From the NCBI GenBank assembly GCA_001898235.1, contig MKTN01000058.1, forward strand, positions 1-41,324: a stretch of 41,324 nucleotides of DNA, in the 5' to 3' direction. The notes under the pieces were generated by a model. It did no database searches, was not told where the DNA came from, and was given only the letters and a program-made list of their open reading frames with translations. Position numbers and translations under genes: made by a program. Below, piece by piece: positions 17,496 to 23,877 of the stretch. The DNA comes from Gammaproteobacteria bacterium 39-13. Its GTDB lineage: Bacteria; Pseudomonadota; Gammaproteobacteria; Berkiellales; Berkiellaceae. Each line of letters begins with the position of its first letter. Position 1 is the first letter of the stretch.

Positions 17496-17759
17496 TTATT
17501 TAATCGCTTGACAGTAGTGCAAGGCGCCCTGCAATAAGTTTTCTGATTTAACTTTGCCTATTTTAACTTTTTTCATCCCCTCATAATCCGTATTAGGGGG
17601 AAATGCACATAAAAAAGTATCAACTTGTCCTGAAGACATAACAACATCAACATGAACCTCGTCATCGCTGAAGTATTTGAACTTTTTGACGTCGTAAATA
17701 GACTCTCGGCCACAAGCACAAAGTATCAATACAGCAGCAATGACAAGGGTTTTCATCAT
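17496..17759 (-). CDS. Small putative lipoprotein
   Basis: 87 residues. The N-terminus MMKTLVIAAVLILCACGRES has a lipobox-like LCAC, so Cys16 would be lipidated after signal peptidase II cleavage. The mature domain of about 70 residues has two further cysteines (TFLCAF, HYCQAI), possibly a disulfide. It follows the polysaccharide deacetylase gene by 8 bp and probably depends on it for expression; its own ribosome site is poor. Family unknown. Confidence 0.65.
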   Translation of the reverse strand: MMKTLVIAAVLILCACGRESIYDVKKFKYFSDDEVHVDVVMSSGQVDTFLCAFPPNTDYEGMKKVKIGKVKSENLLQGALHYCQAIK

Positions 17760-17767
17760 ATAACTAT

Positions 17768-18448
17768 TTACTGCTGTAATTTCAGTAAATCAGAAACTGT
17801 CAAGAATCGATAACCTTGCTTTTGCAAATTCTCAATCAACATTTCAGTTGCTTTAACGGTATTTTCTCGATGATTTCCACCATCATGCAACGTAATGATA
17901 AGCCCAGGTTTCATTTGTTTCATTACATTGTCATAAATCTGCTGAGCAGAAATCTTGGTCCAATCTTGTGGTAGAAAAGTAAACAGAACCATTCTTTTAT
18001 TTAATTGCTGTAATGCTTCTTTAAGGTTCGGCGAGGTAATACCAAAAGGCGCTCTAAAGGTAATTTCTTTTTCGTACCCAAGATCTCTTAATATTTTATC
18101 AACAGAGGCGATGTCATTCCTCATGGCCTCGACGGTTCTGCCTTTCATCTTTTGATGGGACATAGTGTGATTTCCCAAATCATGTCCGCTTGCCATAATT
18201 TTTTTGATGAGATCAGGATTTGCCTTAGCATTACCACCCAAGACAAAGAATGTCGCCTTAACATTGTGTTTGTCTAATACACCTAAGATCTGCTCAGTAT
18301 ATGGTTTATCAGGACCATCATCGAATGTTAATGCCACCACTTTTTCGGTGGTATTAACATGTCTAATAGGTTCACCCGAAGTTGTTGCCATACTTGCTTT
18401 TGCTAATAAAAGTAACGCCAGGCATGCTAGTTTTTTGATGCTCTTCAT
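17768..18448 (-). CDS. Secreted polysaccharide deacetylase (NodB domain)
   Basis: Carbohydrate esterase 4 family, removing acetyl groups from peptidoglycan or another N-acetylated glycan in the periplasm. 226 residues with a signal peptide (1-21, ending ASMA). All five CE4 motifs are seen: TFDDGP with Asp43/Asp44, NHTMSH with zinc ligands His94 and His98, FRAPFG with Arg132, FLPQDWTK, and ITLHDGG with His188. Probably active. Heads a same-strand pair with the small lipoprotein. The natural substrate cannot be told. Peptidoglycan deacetylation against lysozyme is a common role in host-associated bacteria. Confidence 0.92.
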   Translation of the reverse strand: MKSIKKLACLALLLLAKASMATTSGEPIRHVNTTEKVVALTFDDGPDKPYTEQILGVLDKHNVKATFFVLGGNAKANPDLIKKIMASGHDLGNHTMSHQKMKGRTVEAMRNDIASVDKILRDLGYEKEITFRAPFGITSPNLKEALQQLNKRMVLFTFLPQDWTKISAQQIYDNVMKQMKPGLIITLHDGGNHRENTVKATEMLIENLQKQGYRFLTVSDLLKLQQ

Positions 18449-18814
18449 GTTTCCCTGTCCTTTTCAGAAAAAAAAACCTTCTCACCTACATGAGGTGTAG
18501 CAGTTTTTAAGAAAATTTTCCAAGATTTAAATACAGGTGCGGATACAAGAATTTAGCGCTCAATCACAATGAATGAGAAAAGAACCTTTTCATGACGAAA
18601 AGCTTAAAGACAAAGAAGCAACCCAGACGCTTTATTGTCTCTTCGCAACGACAGAGAATAACTACCTTTAAGAGGGTAGATTGCTTTTATGCTCGCCTGA
18701 CAAACAGAGCAGTTTCCCTAAAATCTATAGTAGTTCAGTTAACTTCTTTTAAATCTAGCTTTTGATTGTTTAATCTCCTACACTACCCCTATTCCCAGCC
18801 CTTAATATAATGTA
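18449..18814. other. Intergenic region, no gene seen
   Basis: 366 bp between divergent genes with no credible frame. Short stems occur, for example CACCT/AGGTG near 18485 and CTACC/GGTAG near 18661-18680. A TATAAT at 18806-18811 is so close to the ATG at 18815 that it would give a leaderless or truncated message. The piece GAAGCAACCCA...CGCAACGACAG (about 18616-18653) faintly recalls the terminal repeats of the element at 30070 but is too degraded to call. Confidence 0.4.
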
Positions 18815-19669
18815 ATGAAAACAACGACGATTTATAATGTCAGAGAATGGCTGCATGCGCTCAACCTTGGTGCACAAACAGGGAATTTAGCTTGCCCCAA
18901 GTTTCTCAAACCTTACCATTTAGTCACTTTGGCACTCATGTTAAAACAACGAAATGCCCAGTGGCTTGAGCTCTCTGAAGAAATTGAAAGTTATGCTTTG
19001 CGAATGGGATTATGGGATGCAGCAGGAATTATCCCCCCTTATGAAATGACACAAAATCCGACGCAAAATAAATTTTTGCCTGTTGCCGCATTAGAAGATC
19101 CCTCTGCTATTTCGCTGGTGGCAAAAAATTTAATCCACCTTGTTTATCAGCAGAAATTCGGTATTGATTCCTTTGAAAGTGTTGAAATCATGCTAATGGA
19201 GCTGATTGAAAATACTTACAAACATGCACGGGTACAAAATCAATTGAATGGTCTTGTTTGTGCTCAATCTTGGCCGCGAGGCGATCTCGCGCAAATTGTA
19301 TTTGCAGACACAGGCATTGGGATCCGAAATTCCTTATATGAAAACCCACATCTTCGGGATAAGCTAGCCCACATGAACCCCTGTCAACTAGCGAGTGAAT
19401 TAGGGATCACCAGCAAACCTAATGCACACTCAGGTTATGGCTTAGCATTGACAAAAGGCCTTATCACCCAAGGTAAGGGCTCGATGATAATCATTTCTCA
19501 GCATGAAGGCTATTGTGTGAATGCTGGAAAGGAAATTACTTTTCAAGTACCTGCTTGGCAAGGAACACTGATTATTCTTGAATGGCCCATTCATCAAAAG
19601 CTTGATGTCGGTGCTGTTTATGCAAGTTGGCCCATACCAGAAGGCTTTGAACTCAATGACTTCGATTAA
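18815..19669 (+). CDS. HATPase-domain protein, anti-sigma/kinase-like
   Basis: 284 residues. The N-terminal half (about 1-100) is unrecognised. The C-terminal half is a GHKL ATPase: N-box ELIENTYKHA (about 129-138), G1 box FADTGIGI (about 164-171), G2 box SGYGLAL (about 207-213). There is no histidine phosphorylation domain, so it is more like an anti-sigma or switch ATPase than a sensor kinase. The gene overlaps by 14 bp the start of a STAS-like gene, giving an ATPase plus antagonist-like pair as in SpoIIAB/SpoIIAA partner switching. No sigma factor or phosphatase adjoins. There is no clear ribosome site before the ATG. Confidence 0.85.
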   Translation: MKTTTIYNVREWLHALNLGAQTGNLACPKFLKPYHLVTLALMLKQRNAQWLELSEEIESYALRMGLWDAAGIIPPYEMTQNPTQNKFLPVAALEDPSAISLVAKNLIHLVYQQKFGIDSFESVEIMLMELIENTYKHARVQNQLNGLVCAQSWPRGDLAQIVFADTGIGIRNSLYENPHLRDKLAHMNPCQLASELGITSKPNAHSGYGLALTKGLITQGKGSMIIISQHEGYCVNAGKEITFQVPAWQGTLIILEWPIHQKLDVGAVYASWPIPEGFELNDFD

Positions 19670-19949
19670 ACTTGTTTTAGCTGAATTATTACCTGATACC
19701 GCATCGCGCGAAAGCGGCGCGTTACTGCGAAACATGATATTAGAACATTTACAACAAGAGATCTTGCTTGAAATTGATATTGGCCATACGGCGCTCACCC
19801 CCTCATTTGCTGACGAAGCATTTGGGCTTTTATGCCATCATCTGTCGATGAAAGAATTTAATCAGAAAATAAAATTCATTCATCTCTCCCCCACCCATAA
19901 AACACTGTTATTGCGTGTGTTAAGCAATCGCTTTAGTAGCCCTAGATAA
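19656..19949 (+). CDS. STAS-like domain protein (DUF4325 type)
   Basis: 97 residues. The start at 19656 (MTSIKLVLAELL) overlaps the previous gene by 14 bp. The frame also opens earlier, but that part lies wholly inside the ATPase gene. The core LLEIDIGHTALTPSFADEAFG (about 37-57) is the DUF4325 signature: a strand carrying the acidic residue, then a turn with SF/DEAFG where STAS proteins hold their regulatory serine. Ends with a helix and strand LLLRVLSNRF. Probably binds the adjacent ATPase and toggles it. Target pathway unknown. Confidence 0.85.
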   Translation: MTSIKLVLAELLPDTASRESGALLRNMILEHLQQEILLEIDIGHTALTPSFADEAFGLLCHHLSMKEFNQKIKFIHLSPTHKTLLLRVLSNRFSSPR

Positions 19950-20294
19950 CATTCTTCTACGCCTCACGTGGCAAGAAATAAGAATCAGATGACTTTCTTA
20001 CAATTTCTATCTTTTAAGGGGTGATAAAAAATATTCTTAGAAAAAGAAGCACAAAAACGCTGTTCTTTTTTCTTTAGAGATATATTATGATGTCCTGGCT
20101 TCAAGGTATGAAGCCGTCTAAATATAAATTTGCGATATGTTAGGGCGAAAGTGATTTTTACGCTTTCAGTCCTCACCTGTTCTTATACACGGATCTGTTC
20201 TTTCTCCAAAACCAAAAACCTCGTCTAAAGCCCTCTCAGGTCTTTTGGCAAGGTTATGTAACTAAAGAAGTGAACCCAAAAGGGGGAAAATATT
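19950..20294. other. Intergenic region with stem-loops, no gene seen
   Basis: 345 bp without a convincing gene. GGCTTCA-AGGTA-TGAAGCC (20096-20114) forms a clean 7-bp hairpin, and GAAAG...CTTTC (about 20147-20167) a second, weaker one. Both would lie upstream of the secreted protein gene at 20295, which has a good ribosome site (AGGGGG). They could be a structured 5' leader or the end of the ATPase/STAS transcript. A 63-codon minus-strand frame here has no ribosome site and unlikely composition. Confidence 0.4.
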
Positions 20295-20771
20295 ATGAAG
20301 GCATTAGTATTAGGATTATTAATTTCGTGTGTACCTGTGTGTTTTGCCTCCAGCACTCCCATGCCACAAGCACAACAACCGAAAAAAGTAACGCAGGTAA
20401 CCCGCGTTGAAGCACCTGTTGCTCAAAGAAAGCCACAGGCTAAACCACAAGCAAAGCAAGCGGTACAGCCGCAAAAGGCACCAGTTTACGCACAAAGACC
20501 ACCTCATGGGAAAAAAGTTGTTAGACATGTACAGAAAAAACATCGTCGTCCAGTGATAGTAGAACGTCATTACTACTATGAAGACGGTCAACCTCGCCGC
20601 GTTGTTGTTCGCAAACGCATCCAAGAACAACCACAAGTGCGTCGTGAAACACATGTTTATCGCCAAGGTTCTGCACCACGGGTTGTTCGTCGGTATGAGT
20701 ATCGCGAGCCAACAAGAGTATACGTTGCACCAACTCCTATCTTATCTTTTGGCTACACATTTCATCGATAA
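20295..20771 (+). CDS. Secreted basic Gln/Arg/Pro-rich protein
   Basis: 158 residues with a signal peptide (MKALVLGLLISCVPVCFAS, cleavage near 19). The mature part is a low-complexity basic chain, first Gln/Lys/Pro-rich (RKPQAKPQAKQAVQPQK), then Arg/Val/Tyr-rich (VERHYYYEDGQPRRVVVRKR, RVVRRYEYREPTRVYV). It ends in Phe-Gly-Tyr-Thr-Phe-His-Arg, with no stable domain visible. Could coat the surface or bind polyanions in the periplasm. Not a named family. AGGGGG lies about 10 bases before the ATG, and the GCAA-loop hairpin at 20796 follows the stop. Confidence 0.8.
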   Translation: MKALVLGLLISCVPVCFASSTPMPQAQQPKKVTQVTRVEAPVAQRKPQAKPQAKQAVQPQKAPVYAQRPPHGKKVVRHVQKKHRRPVIVERHYYYEDGQPRRVVVRKRIQEQPQVRRETHVYRQGSAPRVVRRYEYREPTRVYVAPTPILSFGYTFHR

Positions 20772-20795
20772 GAGTAATCTTATCTATTCAACGGT

Positions 20796-20817
20796 ACGAA
20801 GGTCGCAAGACCTTCGT
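20796..20817. terminator. Hairpin between converging genes, possible bidirectional terminator
   Basis: ACGAAGGTC (20796-20804), tetraloop GCAA, GACCTTCGT (20809-20817): a 9-bp perfect stem with a very stable GNRA loop. It has only a short T-poor tail, so it is a weak intrinsic terminator. It sits at the meeting point of the secreted protein gene and the DUF1543 remnant. Confidence 0.55.
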
Positions 20818-21375
20818 CATACATTTATCTCTACTAATCCATATTGTTTTAACTTCTCTGCTTTTTCAAGAATATCCGGCAAGTTCAATTTTCGATAATG
20901 CGCTTCTACATTTAATAACTGCGGCATCTCAGTAGGGATGAGATGAAGATAATATTGATCAATTTTTTTAATGACAGCAATATCATCAATATCTTGTATA
21001 TGATTTTGAATAAGATTTTCTACCAATAAATTATCATCACAGTGCTGCTGATTTAGCATGCGCACAATATTGTTTTGGCTTTTTGCCACCGCTTCTGATT
21101 TTGAGGCACAAACATAAAAATTTATTTCATGGATCTCACCAAAACAATCTGGTTTATATCCTCTGGTTTATTGCTTAATACAATTTCATATCCATCAATA
21201 TATTTTAATTCCACCGCGGCATCGACATGTAACTTTTATAACTCTGACCAAACCATTTATTCACTATTATGGGATAGGTTTCTTCCAAAGAATTACCTAT
21301 TAAAAGACAACATCATGCAACTCTATGTGACACCCAGCTGCATGCCCCTCCTAACAAAACAGCAAATAGCTTCAT
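20817..21375 (-). pseudogene. DUF1543-family gene, broken by frameshifts
   Basis: A good ribosome site (AAAGGAG) precedes ATG at 21375. The first frame reads MKLFAVLLGGACSWV, the conserved DUF1543 opening, and stops soon after. One frame over, the text continues HIELHDVVFLIGNSLEETYP and IIVNKWFGQS. In a third frame LHVDAAVELKYIDGYEIVLSNK follows. After a probable small deletion the last piece reads GYKPDCFGEIHEINFYVCAS...DIDDIAVIKKIDQYYLHL and runs open to 20817. Joined together these give a full two-repeat DUF1543 protein, so the gene has at least two frameshifts and one deletion. A 90-codon fragment (20817-21089) may look intact on its own but is only the C-terminal remnant. DUF1543 function is not known. 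Confidence 0.82.
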
Positions 21376-21428
21376 TATTCTTTCTCCTTTATGTTGCTTA
21401 AAACCCTCATTTAATCAGAGATAGTGCG

Positions 21429-21457
21429 TTGACAATCGTATCAAATTTGGTACGATA
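21429..21457 (+). promoter_or_regulatory. Promoter with overlapping palindromic operator
   Basis: TTGACA (21429-21434), spacer 16-17 bp, TACGAT or ACGATA (21451-21457). The spacer and -10 are covered by a 22-bp palindrome (21435-21456) with half-sites ATCGTATCAAA and TTTGGTACGAT, 10 of 11 pairs matching. An operator placed like this would block RNA polymerase. The XRE regulator encoded directly downstream is the obvious ligand, giving autorepression. Confidence 0.75.
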
Positions 21458-21483
21458 CGTGCATCCTCACTAATGTTTGTTCT

Positions 21484-21786
21484 TTGCTGGCTCCTGTGAT
21501 AAAAACTCAATATAAACAGCATTATTTACCCTATGATATCTTTTCTGCAGAAGAAAGATTAACACCTTCCAAATTGAAATCTCTTAAGTTTCTTATTGCC
21601 GAGCTATTGCGCGATAAAATATGCACTCAAGATCTGACTAAAACCGCTTTGGCAGCGCAGCTTGGTACAAGTCGTTCAGCTTTGAAACGGCTTTTAGATC
21701 CTCAAAACACTTCCATCACTTTACAGACATTAGCAAAAGCCCTCGAATTAATAGGCAAGAAGATCCACTTCTTCATTCAAAATTAA
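21484..21786 (+). CDS. XRE-family transcriptional regulator (HigA-like)
   Basis: About 100 residues. The helix-turn-helix is in QDLTKTALAAQLGTSRSALKRLLDPQNTSITLQTLAKALELIGKKIHF (about 48-96), the arrangement seen in antitoxin-type XRE proteins. No toxin gene lies before or after it; instead it is followed 27 bp later by a 70-residue peptide gene. The start is uncertain. TTG at 21484 opens the frame, GTG at 21496 (residue 5) is an alternative, and neither has a strong ribosome site; the promoter predicts a very short leader. Probably represses its own promoter through the 22-bp palindrome. Confidence 0.82.
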   Translation: MLAPVIKTQYKQHYLPYDIFSAEERLTPSKLKSLKFLIAELLRDKICTQDLTKTALAAQLGTSRSALKRLLDPQNTSITLQTLAKALELIGKKIHFFIQN

Positions 21787-21813
21787 AACATGCCAAAAGT
21801 TGAAGGATAGAAA

Positions 21814-22026
21814 ATGAAATTAGTAGACATATCTCAACTACATCAAGTCTATGGTGCGGAAAATGATCCCACTGAAGAGGTTAATTGTGAATACCTTGGC
21901 CTGATTAATGCCTTAAGCTTTCTCGCAGATAAAGGAATCATTAATCCTAGCGTAGCATCCTATTACGTCACCAAATATTGCAGCCCTGAAGAGATCCATA
22001 GAATCTTAGGAGAGAATTTAGTCTAA
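21814..22026 (+). CDS. 70-residue peptide with double-glycine-like leader
   Basis: GAAGGA lies 7 bases before the ATG. The sequence opens MKLVDISQLHQVYGA, the pattern of a double-Gly-type leader (hydrophobic, Gln-Val at 11-12, Gly14, small residue 15). The rest has Cys25-Glu26 and Cys56. It is a paralogue of the 73-residue peptide at 28480: leaders align without gaps through Pro19, and from CE to the second Cys both are exactly 32 residues (positions 25-56 and 27-58) with shared A-[LF]-S-[FY] and [YF]-C. Cotranscribed with an autorepressing XRE protein. No peptidase-transporter or modification enzyme is adjacent. Could be a signal or bacteriocin-like peptide, or an intracellular regulator. 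Not a named family. Confidence 0.75.
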   Translation: MKLVDISQLHQVYGAENDPTEEVNCEYLGLINALSFLADKGIINPSVASYYVTKYCSPEEIHRILGENLV

Positions 22027-22101
22027 ATAGCAAATATAGCTTCAGCTTTGATAGGAATCGTAGAGCAAGGATTGAGCTATATTTAAGTGAATGGCTTGCA
22101 T

Positions 22102-22125
22102 TTTATTGCTTGTACAAGCAATAAA
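22102..22125. repeat. 24-bp perfect palindrome
   Basis: Half-site TTTATTGCTTGT is followed by its exact reverse complement, giving 12 of 12 pairs. As RNA it would be a 10-bp stem with a GTAC loop, 76 bp after the peptide gene. It could be an operator or a terminator-like hairpin. Its centre TTGTACAA equals the first box at 15781. A second inverted repeat AATATAGCT/AGCTATATT (about 22030-22084) lies just before it. No gene is seen between 22027 and 22228. Confidence 0.55.
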
Positions 22126-22205
22126 GCGTAAAAATTTCTTCCTAATGAATTAATGCTCTGCAGAACATATTTCCAGCAAGTATAAGCAACAATTTTGATT
22201 AACGC

Positions 22206-22222
22206 GCCCCTCGGAGAGGGGC
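22206..22222. terminator. GC-rich hairpin after kdoO
   Basis: GCCCCTC, loop GGA, GAGGGGC; 6 bp beyond the kdoO stop codon on the minus strand. There is no U-tract, so it is a weak or rho-assisted terminator. Confidence 0.4.
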
Positions 22223-22228
22223 AAATGA

Positions 22229-23116
22229 TTAGGCTAAATTTCTTCCTGCTAATTTTTCCAAGATCCGCAAGGGAGAAAGATGCGGATACGCCATAGACTC
22301 TACTGGAAGGTAAAAGGTTTGCTCAAAGACAAATTGTCCTGACATCGCAGCATGAGAAACACTATCAGTTTGCACAATCCAGCTTGTATTTGGTAAAAAA
22401 CGCACTTCTTCCTGGGTAGCTGATTTTTGATATGCCAAATCTCTTTTCATTAAATTATGGATCTGTAACATGGCATAATCATAATCTGTACAATAGCTTT
22501 TAGTAAGTCTTAATGCGCTAAGGATTGCTGCGCGCCCAGGCCAAGGTTTCTTTACCCGCGGCAAAAATTGTTTTGCTACATCAGCAAATGGCTCACCTAC
22601 TCGCCAAATGCGTTCTTTACCATATGGGTTTACATTGGTAAATACGCGAAAAATTCGCTTACCCTGGGTAGGCGACATAGGAAAAGCATCTACATGTAAA
22701 CGTGTATCATCTTTTCGATAAGATTTGGGGATGCGACCATATATTTCAATGGGTCTAAAACTTGTACGCCCGATCTTAATTGTATTGCGATAGTGTGGAA
22801 ATAAGGATGACATTAATTGGCTTGCATTCTTCGCATAACGCGCCATCATGTTTTTTAATGCCGCTTGATGCACAACATCACATTTTGCCCCTCGCACTAA
22901 TCCTGTTTGCGGATTAAAGCTAATATTTTTGAATTTAGGATGAGAAAATTCTGTTGAAAAAAATATTTCTTCCTCTGAAGAAAGAGCAAAAGTAAGCTGC
23001 GGTAATAACACGATTTTTCCGTCTTCTATCGCTCTTGTTGCTTCAGATTGCATTTGGCTTGTATAAGAAGCCTCCCAGTCCTTTCCAAAGATCTCGTGTA
23101 GAACTTGCATATTCAA
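22229..23116 (-). CDS. kdoO: Kdo hydroxylase
   Basis: Fe(II)/2-oxoglutarate-dependent oxygenase that hydroxylates the Kdo sugar of the lipopolysaccharide inner core at C3. 295 residues, the family length. The iron motif HxD is His141-Val-Asp143 in RLHVDAFPMSPTQGKRIFRVFTNVNP, characteristic of KdoO, followed by RIWRVGEPF. A later His in DSVSHAAMSGQ is the likely third iron ligand. No signal peptide, consistent with a cytosolic face. Presence predicts Ko or hydroxylated Kdo in this organism's LPS, which strengthens the core against acid. Met1 and Met3 are both possible starts. Stands alone. Confidence 0.9.
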   Translation of the reverse strand: MNMQVLHEIFGKDWEASYTSQMQSEATRAIEDGKIVLLPQLTFALSSEEEIFFSTEFSHPKFKNISFNPQTGLVRGAKCDVVHQAALKNMMARYAKNASQLMSSLFPHYRNTIKIGRTSFRPIEIYGRIPKSYRKDDTRLHVDAFPMSPTQGKRIFRVFTNVNPYGKERIWRVGEPFADVAKQFLPRVKKPWPGRAAILSALRLTKSYCTDYDYAMLQIHNLMKRDLAYQKSATQEEVRFLPNTSWIVQTDSVSHAAMSGQFVFEQTFYLPVESMAYPHLSPLRILEKLAGRNLA

Positions 23117-23268
23117 GATATTAATACCTTCAAATTTATAAATTTAGACTAATAAGAAGAATAACGAATTTATAATCTGCCTGATAAAGAAGATCAATCG
23201 TTGATGATGATTTATTGATTTAAAAAGGAAGGAGCCTTGTCATTTTATCCATCAATATGTCAGCTTAA

Positions 23269-23814
23269 TTACATCATCTCCTTATTTGCAGTCTTTGCCC
23301 ACTCATCCCTTAGCAAGGAATAAATATGCATATCAACATCTTTCCCTGCTAAGAAAAGCGAACCACGAGCAATGCCCTCAAGCTTAAAACCACATTTCTC
23401 GGCTACACGTCGAGAGCCTTCATTTGAAACCGCCATAGATAGCTGAATACGATTTAAACGACGATGAGAAAATAAATAATGACAAATAAGCGTTACAGCT
23501 TCGGCGGCATATCCTTTATTGCGATGTAATGTTGAGAAGATAAGAAAACTAAGTTCTACTGCATCAGAATAGGTGTTTGCCTTAAAAAAATGCATTGTAC
23601 CTAGTAGATTGTCTTGTAAATCCACAATTAAAAGTCTTGTACTCTCTTCGTTACAGAATCCTGTTTTAACAAACATTTCCTGCAACTGAACTTCAGAAAT
23701 CAACATCGCAGGGAGATGATCTCCCCGTAACCCGGGATCATTTATTTTTTCATAAAGCAAAAATAAGTCTTTTTGTTGAATTAATCGAAGCTGAATATTT
23801 TTTCCGTTAATCAT
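23269..23814 (-). CDS. GNAT acetyltransferase, RimJ/RimL type
   Basis: 181 residues. Acetyl-CoA binding motif A is in LHRNKGYAAEAVTLICHYLF (about 97-116), followed by NRIQLSMAVSNEGSRRVAEKCGFKLEG, the N-E-x-S-xx-xxEKxGF signature of the RimJ/RimL group. These modify protein N-termini, amino acids or small amines. The substrate here is not evident. A run of G-rich bases (GGAGG) precedes the ATG on the minus strand. It lies between kdoO and the helical-repeat gene with 60-150 bp gaps and no operon signal. Confidence 0.9.
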   Translation of the reverse strand: MINGKNIQLRLIQQKDLFLLYEKINDPGLRGDHLPAMLISEVQLQEMFVKTGFCNEESTRLLIVDLQDNLLGTMHFFKANTYSDAVELSFLIFSTLHRNKGYAAEAVTLICHYLFSHRRLNRIQLSMAVSNEGSRRVAEKCGFKLEGIARGSLFLAGKDVDMHIYSLLRDEWAKTANKEMM

Positions 23815-23877
23815 GCGCTCGCCTCCTTACAAAAGCTTAGCATTTCTAAAAGCATGGAAAAATAACAGGCCTAAGAG

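Noticed and set aside
18616..18653. Degenerate copy of the TGGATTGC element in the 18449-18814 gap
   Set aside because: Too many mismatches at both ends to be sure, and no internal similarity.
19985..20176. 63-codon minus-strand frame between the STAS-like gene and the secreted protein
   Set aside because: No ribosome site, odd composition, and it overlaps likely leader hairpins.
21129..21401. 90-codon plus-strand frame antisense to the DUF1543 remnant
   Set aside because: The minus strand carries a clear protein family across the same bases; the plus frame is a by-product of its decay.
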